Source: Fontibacillus panacisegetis
GTDB lineage: Bacteria > Bacillota > Bacilli > Paenibacillales > Paenibacillaceae
Direction: 5' to 3'
Assembly: GCF_900102215.1 (NCBI RefSeq)
Contig: NZ_FNBG01000029.1
Span: forward strand, 1 to 64,000
DNA length: 64,000 nucleotides
Below the pieces are notes generated by a model. That model made no database searches. It was not told where the DNA came from and saw only the letters and a program-made list of their open reading frames with translations. This document shows positions 56,225 to 64,000 of the stretch, one piece after another. Position 1 is the stretch's first letter. The number at the start of each line of letters is the position of its first letter. The position numbers and the translations under genes were made by a program.

Positions 56225-56308
56225 CTCTAACCAAGGAATAGTAGTCCTGCTGCCAAAAAGGCTGCAAGTGGATGGAAATTTCGGGCTAATGTATTATTAC
56301 TAAGCAAG

Positions 56309-56341
56309 ATAGGGCTCTCTTTAATAGATAGCCCTATTTTT
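56309..56341 (+). terminator. Terminator of the giant hydrolase gene
   Basis: ATAGGGCT-CTCTTTAATAGAT-AGCCCTATTTTT. Confidence 0.88.
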
Positions 56342-56528
56342 GCTTTCTCTGTTCATGATTGAGGTAGAAGGGGGTATATCGTAATTTTGTTTTATTAATA
56401 TAAAAATTCTGCTATTTTAGTTGGGTTTATTAACAATTATAATAAGAATAAAGTTGAAGTACATTGCCGTTCAGCAGTGGGCCATTGCCTTGCTCAAGGT
56501 GGGTAGTAGCGTGAAAGGATGAAGAGAA

Positions 56529-58970
56529 TTGAAATCGTTCGCTAACCGGATTGAAACATTGATTAATGATAGCTGGAAATTTTCCTATGGAGACTGTATA
56601 GAAGGCAAGGATAAGGATTTTGACGACACGGCTTGGTATGATATCGGTATTCCGCATTCATTCGGTACCCCCTATTTTATGGAAAATGAATTTTATGTAG
56701 GCTATGGCAGCTACCGCAAGGAGCTTCAAATTGATCGGGAATGGATAGGGAAGACGATTCTGCTTGAGTTTCAGGCTGCCTTTCAAGAAGCAGAGATTTA
56801 TCTGAACGGACAATTTGCCGGCAGCCACAAAGGTGGTTACACAGCATTTGTGATCGACATTTCCACTCTGGCTCTGGAAGGGACGAATCTGTTGTTTGTA
56901 AGGCTGAATAATCTATGGAATCCACGGCTTGCTCCGCGCGCGGGAGAACATGTATTTAATGGAGGACTCTACCGGGATGTCAGTCTTATTATCACGGATC
57001 CTCTGCATATCGAGTGGTATGGCACTCATGTGACCACACCGGAAGTATCGGCTGACCGGGCCGTCTTGAACATAGAGACTGAAGTCGTCAATGCGAACCT
57101 GCATCCAGTGAAGTGCAAGCTGGTATCGAGAATTGAATATGAGGGAGTAACTGTGTTTGAAACCGTAGCAGAATCGGATGTCCTGCAACCTGGACAAAGC
57201 CTGATTTTTAAGCAGACGGGAATTGTAGATCAGCCAAATCTCTGGCATCCGGATACTCCGCATCTGTACACGCTAACCAGCCAATTGTATGAGAATGGCT
57301 TGTTAAAAGACGACTATACTACGACATTTGGTATCCGCTGGTTCTATTTCGATGCCAAGAAGGGTTTTTTTCTTAACGGCAGCCACTATGACATTCTGGG
57401 AGCCAACGTGCATCAGGATCATGCGGGGTGGGGCGACGCTGTTACCCGTGCGGGAATGCGGCGTGATGTGAAGCTGATCAAGGATTGCGGGATGAACTTT
57501 ATACGCGGATCACACTATCCCCATCATCCTTATTTTGCGGCAGAATGCGACAAACAGGGCATTCTGTTCTGGTCGGAGCTGTGCTTCTGGGGAGTAGGGG
57601 GAGCTAATGTTGAAGGGTATTGGACAGCAAGCGCTTACCCGATTCATGAAGAAGACAAAGCCGAGTTTAAAGAGAGCTGTTTGATGACACTCCGCGAAAT
57701 GATCCGAACGAACCGGAATCACCCAAGCATTATCGTATGGAGCATGTGCAACGAGCCTTTCTTCAGCAATGAAGAAGTCATGGAAGATGCGCGTGCATTG
57801 ATCGTTCGTTTAGTGGAGGAAAGCCACCGGTTAGATCCCGCCCGTCCGGCTGCTGTCGGAGGCGCCCAGAGAGAGGGGGTTGACGCATTAGGCGATCTGG
57901 CTGGCTATAACGGCGACGGAGCGTCGCTGTATATCGATCCCGGATTTCCGAGTTTTGTGTCAGAATATGGCAGCACAATCGATTGGCGGCCAGGGGAGTA
58001 TACCCCGAGTTACACGGATAGGGTTGAGCGGAATCCGCAATGGCGTTCGGGCAAGGCTCTATGGTGCGGATTTCATCATGGAAGCTTTGTCTTCGATATG
58101 GGCTCTATGGGGATGATTGATTACCACCGACTACCTTTGGGTTCCTGGTATTGGTACCGAAACGAGCTTCTGGGAATAGCTCCTCCTCCTGAAATCCGGG
58201 AAGGGGTGCCGTACGCGCTCAGGCTTACAGCCGACAAGTATGTGATGGGAACCGACGGTACGGACGATGCGCATTTAATCGTTGAATTGCTGGATGAGCA
58301 AGGAAATCGGATAAGCAACACGATTGAAGTTACATTAGAAATCGTGCAGGGCGGGGCTATTTTCCCTACCGGAAGAACGCTGGTGCTTTCCCCGGAGAAT
58401 GGCAGCTTCCTGGATGGAGCGGGTGCGATCGAAGTGCGTTCCTATTATGCGGGAAATAATCAGATCGTGGCCAGAGCTGAAGGGGTTCAGTTCGCATCAA
58501 TTGATCTGATGACTGAAGGTGAACAGGCATGGTCAGGACAGATGATCCACATTCAGACAGGACCACCCGATGTACAGAAAATACCAAGCAGCGGTGAGAG
58601 CACAAATATAGCGAAAAGTCGTCCCGTATTTTGCAGCAGCTATGCACTGGAGCATCCGGCGATGAATGTTGCGGACGGAAGAGAGGACACATGCTGGGAA
58701 GCGAATGATTCCGATTCCGGTCAATGGGTTATGGTGGACTTGGAAGGAAGGAAAAATGCAGAGGGGGCTGTTATCGCTTTTGCGGAATCTTCTCAGGATG
58801 ATGTGGAGGTTTCTTATTCGTATGACGGCAAGCTGTTCAAAAGATTATTTTTCGGTAATCTTTCGGATAAGCCTTCTATCGAAGTGGATTTATCAGGAGG
58901 GCTCAGGTATCTGAAAGTTTATTTTCCACAGAATCCGGTTGCAGTGAAGCATATTGAGATCTTTGATTGA
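56529..58970 (+). CDS. Glycoside hydrolase family 2 enzyme with C-terminal discoidin module
   Basis: 813 residues, no signal peptide, so intracellular. GH2 sugar-binding domain (about 1-165), Ig-like domain (about 170-270), and catalytic TIM barrel (about 275-560) with acid/base Glu in IIVWSMCNEPFF (about 410) and nucleophile Glu in PSFVSEYGST (about 478). A C-terminal F5/8C-like module begins at NIAKSRPVFCSSYALEHPAM (about 690). Family members are beta-galactosidases, glucuronidases or mannosidases; the substrate is not decidable. TTG start behind AAGGATG. Confidence 0.9.
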   Translation: MKSFANRIETLINDSWKFSYGDCIEGKDKDFDDTAWYDIGIPHSFGTPYFMENEFYVGYGSYRKELQIDREWIGKTILLEFQAAFQEAEIYLNGQFAGSHKGGYTAFVIDISTLALEGTNLLFVRLNNLWNPRLAPRAGEHVFNGGLYRDVSLIITDPLHIEWYGTHVTTPEVSADRAVLNIETEVVNANLHPVKCKLVSRIEYEGVTVFETVAESDVLQPGQSLIFKQTGIVDQPNLWHPDTPHLYTLTSQLYENGLLKDDYTTTFGIRWFYFDAKKGFFLNGSHYDILGANVHQDHAGWGDAVTRAGMRRDVKLIKDCGMNFIRGSHYPHHPYFAAECDKQGILFWSELCFWGVGGANVEGYWTASAYPIHEEDKAEFKESCLMTLREMIRTNRNHPSIIVWSMCNEPFFSNEEVMEDARALIVRLVEESHRLDPARPAAVGGAQREGVDALGDLAGYNGDGASLYIDPGFPSFVSEYGSTIDWRPGEYTPSYTDRVERNPQWRSGKALWCGFHHGSFVFDMGSMGMIDYHRLPLGSWYWYRNELLGIAPPPEIREGVPYALRLTADKYVMGTDGTDDAHLIVELLDEQGNRISNTIEVTLEIVQGGAIFPTGRTLVLSPENGSFLDGAGAIEVRSYYAGNNQIVARAEGVQFASIDLMTEGEQAWSGQMIHIQTGPPDVQKIPSSGESTNIAKSRPVFCSSYALEHPAMNVADGREDTCWEANDSDSGQWVMVDLEGRKNAEGAVIAFAESSQDDVEVSYSYDGKLFKRLFFGNLSDKPSIEVDLSGGLRYLKVYFPQNPVAVKHIEIFD

Positions 58971-59176
58971 CTATCAGACGAGTTCAAAGAAAAAAGCAGT
59001 GCATTAACGAGATACCCGTACTACTGCATGGCTAAACCTCGTTAGCTATTGATTTAATGGTCTTCTGATCCTACGGATTGGAAGGCTTTTTTTATTTGGA
59101 TAAAGGCGGTCAGCCTCTGAAGCATTGACAATATTAATGGGAGTCCCCCAGTGAGTTGGGTAGACTCCGTCCACGC

Positions 59177-60010
59177 TCACTTGAAGTGAATATTGCGAAA
59201 TTCGGTCGGCGTCATGCCTTCCATATGCATAAAAGTTTTGTTATAGTAGCTGACGCTCGGATAGCCGGAACTGATGGCAATCTCCTTAATTGCCATATCA
59301 GGATGTCCAAGCAGCAACTGTTTGCTGTGTTGAATACGGCATTTTGTAATGTAGGAAAGAGGCGTCACACGGGTTACTCTTTTGAAGAGACTACAGAAAT
59401 AATTGGGAGTTAAATTCAGCTTGTCCGCCCATTCATTCAATTCAAAAGGGAGGTGGGCGTTTTTTTGCATAGTTGGAAGAATCTGAATGATTTTATCTAC
59501 GTTTTGCGTTCCTCTTTTGCTGCTGAAAGGAATGGCTTTACTGACAAATTCAATAAGCACCGCGTAAGTGAGGGCGGATAATTTGGCCGGTTGCAAAAAA
59601 TTGTTTGCTTTCATCTCGTCCAGCAATTCGCAAAAAGCTTGTTCCAGCCAGTTTAGATCGTTCATATACCATATAGAAGTTTCATGGAACCCTCTTTCGA
59701 GTAGAAAATCTGAAAGATTGCTTCCATTGAACTGCATCCAATAAATTACCCAGGGGTCGTTCTCTGATGAGTAATAACGCATGTTCTGGTATGGACAATG
59801 AAAAAAGATATCTCCTTGTTTTAAGGTATGGACTGAGTCGTGAAGCTCGATATAGCCTTTCCCGCTTGTTACGAAATGTAAGCTGAAATCTTTGACTCCC
59901 CCCGGACGTGTGACATTATGATCAATAGTTCTTGTATATTTGCCGGCAGAGTGAGGGAAACAGAAAAAGTTGTATTCCTCAAAAGAGGGCAGAAAGTAAT
60001 GGCAGTACAA
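59177..60010 (-). CDS. AraC-family transcriptional regulator
   Basis: 277 residues: N-terminal cupin-like sensing domain (DFSLHFVTSGKGYIELHD, about 35-55) and a C-terminal double helix-turn-helix (about 175-277) with LNLTPNYFCSLFKRVTRVTP and the signature GYPSVSYYNKTFMHMEGMTP. It is divergent from the GH95 gene and probably controls that gene or the GH2 gene in response to a sugar. TTG start behind GGAGTGAAC. The 58971-59176 gap has stem-loop-rich sequence with a GGCTTTTTTTA run but no gene; 60011-60378 is AT-rich promoter DNA. Confidence 0.9.
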   Translation of the reverse strand: MYCHYFLPSFEEYNFFCFPHSAGKYTRTIDHNVTRPGGVKDFSLHFVTSGKGYIELHDSVHTLKQGDIFFHCPYQNMRYYSSENDPWVIYWMQFNGSNLSDFLLERGFHETSIWYMNDLNWLEQAFCELLDEMKANNFLQPAKLSALTYAVLIEFVSKAIPFSSKRGTQNVDKIIQILPTMQKNAHLPFELNEWADKLNLTPNYFCSLFKRVTRVTPLSYITKCRIQHSKQLLLGHPDMAIKEIAISSGYPSVSYYNKTFMHMEGMTPTEFRNIHFK

Positions 60011-60378
60011 GAGGTGTTCACTCCGATCATTAACGTAATTTTATTATAGTATCTCTATCATATTCATTTCCAATATACGTTGCAACACGAGCTTAGGTGA
60101 GAAGTTATTTTATTAATATTGTTATATTTTATAATTAGATGAAAAATCGAGTTGATTCCTAATTAAATAGGCGGTGAAAAACGCTGACAATCTAATAACT
60201 ATCTCCTTGTTAAGCGGATTTATTTTCTTTTAAAAAAGTAATTTTGTTATATCGTTTGTAATATTATATTATTTATTCAACATCACAAGGAAGGTTATAA
60301 TGGAAGAAAATCATAATGTAGTGTTACTGAAGACAACAGATTTCAGTTGATCGAAATTAATGTGGAGGTTACATATCA

Positions 60379-62757
60379 ATGAACATTCAATTTTCTTCCC
60401 CTGCCGCGTATTGGGTGGAGGCGCTTCCTGTTGGCAACGGTAGACTTGGTGCAATGATCTTCGGTGGGATTAAGAAGGAACGGCTTGCCTTGAACGAGGA
60501 TACGCTCTGGTCAGGTTATCCAACAGATTGGGATAATCAGAAAGCGAAGGAAGTCCTTCCAAAGGTAAGAGAGCTTATCAAGCAGCAAAAGTATAGAGAA
60601 GCCGACCAGTTGTGCAAGCAGATGATGGGACCTTATACGCAATCCTACCTACCGTTCGGAGATTTGCACATTTTGATGGAACACGGCCAGTTAAGCGGAA
60701 GTCATTACAGCCGAAAACTGGAGCTATCTTCTGGAATCGTCACCGTTTCGTACACGATCGGTGGGGTTCGATACACCCGTGAAATCTTTGCGTCTTATCC
60801 CGATCAAGTCATTGTTGTACGCTTGTCGGCTAGCAAGGAGGGGAGCCTCAGTTTCCGTGCGAGACTGGACAGTCCGCTCCGTTATTCAACAAAGGTGGAC
60901 GGGGATCACTATACGATATCGGGAACAGCTCCGGATTATGTGGCTCCCAATTATCACGACGTCGAAGATCCCGTTCGCTACACCGCCCCTGAATCCTCTC
61001 CAAGCTTGAAATATCATGGCCGGCTGGCTGCTGAACAGAAAGGCGGTGCATTGGAAGTCGATGCGGACGGCCTCCGTATTGTCGATGCGACGGAAGCAAT
61101 CCTCTATTTCAGTGCAGCGACTACATTTGATCCGTGTACTGGTGCAATCAGTGCGGTGCGGAATCCAACTAAGCTGACTGCAGAAACTATTGGTGCGTTA
61201 AAAGGGGAAAATTATGCTGAGGTTCGCAGCCACCATGTGAGCGATTTTCGCAAATTGTTCGACAGAGTTGAACTGCATTTAGGCGAAGGACTCGCACCTG
61301 ACGACTTACCAATTAACCGGCGGATTGCAGAATATGGAAGTAGCGACCCGGGTCTGGTAGAGCTTTTGTTCCATTACGGACGTTATCTGCTGATTGCATG
61401 CTCTCGAACGGGAACCCAGCCGGCCAATCTTCAAGGTATATGGAACGAAGAGACTCGGGCGCCTTGGAGCAGTAATTATACGCTCAATATAAATGTTGAG
61501 ATGAACTATTGGCCAGCGGAGACCTGCAATATGGCCGAATTGCACGAGCCCTTGATAGATTTTATCAGCAGGCTTGCCGTTAACGGCAAGAAAACTGCAG
61601 CGACGAATTACGGTGCCAGAGGATGGGTAGCTCACCACAACTCCGATTTGTGGGCACAGAGCGCTCCAGTAGGAGACTATGGCGACGGAGACCCTGTTTG
61701 GGCATTTTGGCCCATGGGTGGCGTATGGCTAACTCAGCATCTTTGGGAGCATTATGCGTTTAGCGGGGACGAGTTCTATTTGAGGGATACGGCTTATCCG
61801 ATTATGAAGGAAGCGGCTATGTTCTGTCTGGATTGGATGATTGAGAGCAAGGACGGATATTTAATCACATCTCCCGCCACGTCTCCTGAGCAGAAATTCA
61901 AGATAAGGGAGGACCTTTGTGCCGCTAGCGAAGCAACAACCATGGATCTTTCCCTGATTACGGAGTTGTTCGATAACTGCATTCAATCGTCGGAGGTATT
62001 AAACCTGGACGAAGAGTTTGCCAAAATCCTCCAGAAGGCTAAAAGCCGGATGCTGCCACTGCAGATCGGAGCACAAGGACAGCTTCAGGAATGGTCTAAT
62101 GATTTCGAAGGTGAAGACGTCCATCATCGACATGTCTCTCATCTGATAGGTGTGTACCCCGGACGGCTCATTACTGAGAAAAGAACTCCTGAATTATTCC
62201 AAGCCGCGCGACGCTCACTTGAAATACGCGGCGACGGGGGAACAGGCTGGAGTCTGGGCTGGAAAATCGGCCTGTGGGCGAGATTCAAGGACGGCGACCG
62301 GGCAGAACAGCTGATTTCCAATCTTCTGACGCTGGTGAAACCGAATGAACCGATCCATCGTGAGCAAGGCGGTGTGTATCCTAATTTGTTCGACGCCCAT
62401 CCTCCATTCCAAATCGACGGCAATTTTGCGGCGACAGCGGGAATCGCTGAGATGCTTTTGCAGTCCCATCAAGGCTATTTTGAATTTCTGCCCGCATTGC
62501 CCAAACGCTGGCAGGAGGGCTTCGTTAAGGGGCTGAGAGCCCGCGGCGGATTTGAGGTCAGCTTGAAATGGAAAAACGGCCAGGTAGCAGAAGCAGATAT
62601 CGTTTCTCATCTTGGAGAGGTGTGCTCCGTTCTCAGCAGCACGCCTGTGTCGGTCGGGGAAGGCGTTTCGAAGAAGCGAGTAGAGGCCGCTTCGAACGGG
62701 CTGATAGAATTTCCGACAAAAGCCGGAGAGAAGTATGTACTGACCTTCATGGAATAA
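60379..62757 (+). CDS. Glycoside hydrolase family 95 (alpha-L-fucosidase/galactosidase type)
   Basis: 792 residues, no signal peptide. The N-terminal beta domain opens with [19 protein letters not shown] and [10 protein letters not shown], both GH95 hallmarks. The (alpha/alpha)6 barrel includes [20 protein letters not shown] and [15 protein letters not shown], which carry the two catalytic Asn; a conserved Glu follows in [10 protein letters not shown] (about 572-581), and the C-terminal [20 protein letters not shown] is typical. It likely removes terminal alpha-L-fucose or alpha-L-galactose from oligosaccharides imported by the cell. ATG start behind GGAGG. Confidence 0.92.
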   Translation: MNIQFSSPAAYWVEALPVGNGRLGAMIFGGIKKERLALNEDTLWSGYPTDWDNQKAKEVLPKVRELIKQQKYREADQLCKQMMGPYTQSYLPFGDLHILMEHGQLSGSHYSRKLELSSGIVTVSYTIGGVRYTREIFASYPDQVIVVRLSASKEGSLSFRARLDSPLRYSTKVDGDHYTISGTAPDYVAPNYHDVEDPVRYTAPESSPSLKYHGRLAAEQKGGALEVDADGLRIVDATEAILYFSAATTFDPCTGAISAVRNPTKLTAETIGALKGENYAEVRSHHVSDFRKLFDRVELHLGEGLAPDDLPINRRIAEYGSSDPGLVELLFHYGRYLLIACSRTGTQPANLQGIWNEETRAPWSSNYTLNINVEMNYWPAETCNMAELHEPLIDFISRLAVNGKKTAATNYGARGWVAHHNSDLWAQSAPVGDYGDGDPVWAFWPMGGVWLTQHLWEHYAFSGDEFYLRDTAYPIMKEAAMFCLDWMIESKDGYLITSPATSPEQKFKIREDLCAASEATTMDLSLITELFDNCIQSSEVLNLDEEFAKILQKAKSRMLPLQIGAQGQLQEWSNDFEGEDVHHRHVSHLIGVYPGRLITEKRTPELFQAARRSLEIRGDGGTGWSLGWKIGLWARFKDGDRAEQLISNLLTLVKPNEPIHREQGGVYPNLFDAHPPFQIDGNFAATAGIAEMLLQSHQGYFEFLPALPKRWQEGFVKGLRARGGFEVSLKWKNGQVAEADIVSHLGEVCSVLSSTPVSVGEGVSKKRVEAASNGLIEFPTKAGEKYVLTFME

Positions 62758-62905
62758 GCGGAGCGGTTTGTAAGCTTGTTGAATTCAGGATCAAGCCTGC
62801 ATGAGTATCTGGACATCATCAAAATGGAGTGGAAGTGATCTGTCAAACAAGTGTAAGAAGCGAGAGAATACAAAGAGCGTCTCAGAAGAGGCTCTAAGAT
62901 TGTCG

Positions 62906-62942
62906 AGAAACCCACATCTTTCAGTGTAGGGTTTCTCTTTTT
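62906..62942 (+). terminator. Terminator of the GH95 gene
   Basis: AGAAACCC-ACATCTTTCAGTGTA-GGGTTTCTCTTTTT, about 150 bp after the stop codon. Confidence 0.8.
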
Positions 62943-62973
62943 AATAATATTGGTTGAAAAACAACTTTTACCC

Positions 62974-63114
62974 TATCATTAACGGCATTGTTCAATTTGC
63001 TAAGAATCGGGTAGTGGTAAAGTAAAGTCTGGGGTAATACAAATAACGTCATGTGATTACTGTAAAACGCAGTGCGGAAAAGCTGGGCTTCAGGCCTATC
63101 TGCACTGCGTTTTT
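62974..63114. repeat. Right flanking direct repeat of the carbohydrate island
   Basis: A second copy of the 3' end of the small membrane-protein gene (last 17 codons through TAA) and its terminator (63067-63114), now without the rest of the gene. Matches 41474-41616. Confidence 0.9.
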
Positions 63115-63182
63115 ATTTATTTCTAAATTGGGATATATTTACTCAGTATATCTATTCAAGTATATTAAATGGAATAGATTGA

Positions 63183-64000
<818 letters not shown>

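Noticed and set aside
62758-62905. Possible gene or transposase remnant after GH95
   Set aside because: A short open stretch was seen, but it matches nothing I recognise and has no start signal.

Overview
The window looks like chromosomal DNA of a Paenibacillus-type low-to-medium-GC Gram-positive bacterium. This rests on strong AGGAGG-type ribosome binding sites, frequent TTG/GTG starts, lipoprotein signals, a ctaCDEFG caa3 oxidase cluster, an xpt-pbuX pair behind a purine riboswitch, an SLH-anchored polysaccharidase and YesM/YesN-type two-component control of sugar uptake. No phage, IS transposase, CRISPR array or intact tRNA gene was found.

0-15.3 kb: a locus that matches flavin-based extracellular electron transfer (FLEET/EET, described in Listeria) almost gene for gene. 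It holds an ApbE-type flavinyltransferase lipoprotein, a NusG-II protein and a Gx-transporter protein (probably EetA and EetB), a complete ECF module (two ATPases and EcfT), a UbiA-type prenyltransferase, a polyprenyl synthetase with a short HepS-like partner, a type II NADH dehydrogenase with a membrane tail, and a lipoprotein with two FMN-binding domains (PplA-like). A U32 'peptidase' and a class III aminotransferase sit inside the cluster. FNR-type TGTGA-N6-TCACA boxes lie at the pplA promoter (exactly at the -41.5 position), at the U32 gene, and in weaker form at the nusG-II gene. This suggests anaerobic control of the whole module.

15.6-30.1 kb: ordinary housekeeping genes. These are an HD-GYP phosphodiesterase, RidA, a SNF2 helicase with an unknown partner, a small alarmone synthetase, zinc-ribbon proteins, MscL with a zinc-ribbon tail, guanine riboswitch-xpt-pbuX, a DUF4870 protein, a diacylglycerol glycosyltransferase and a methionine aminopeptidase. 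30.2-36.5 kb: ctaCDEF, ctaG and a DUF420 protein, preceded by a consensus promoter and a cre-like site. 36.9-41.5 kb: a yhcEFGHI-like ABC operon under a GntR regulator, with a palindromic operator lying over its -10 box.

41.6-63.0 kb: a 21-kb plant-polysaccharide island inserted between the ABC operon and proS. It is bracketed by imperfect ~140-bp direct repeats that copy the 3' end of the last ABC-operon gene and its terminator. Inside are two ~90% identical sugar-binding lipoproteins (part of a 1.7-kb duplication that includes a decayed response-regulator tail), two permeases without an ATPase, a YesM/YesN-like sensor-regulator pair, a degenerate 5S rRNA-like gene, a giant SLH-anchored beta-helix hydrolase under a cre site, a GH2 enzyme, an AraC regulator and a GH95 enzyme. 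The window ends inside proS.

An intergenic repeat family, three or four 14-bp CTGCA-N4-TRCAG palindromes spaced 50/61/50 bp apart, occurs at three places (1, 8.1 and 30.2 kb).
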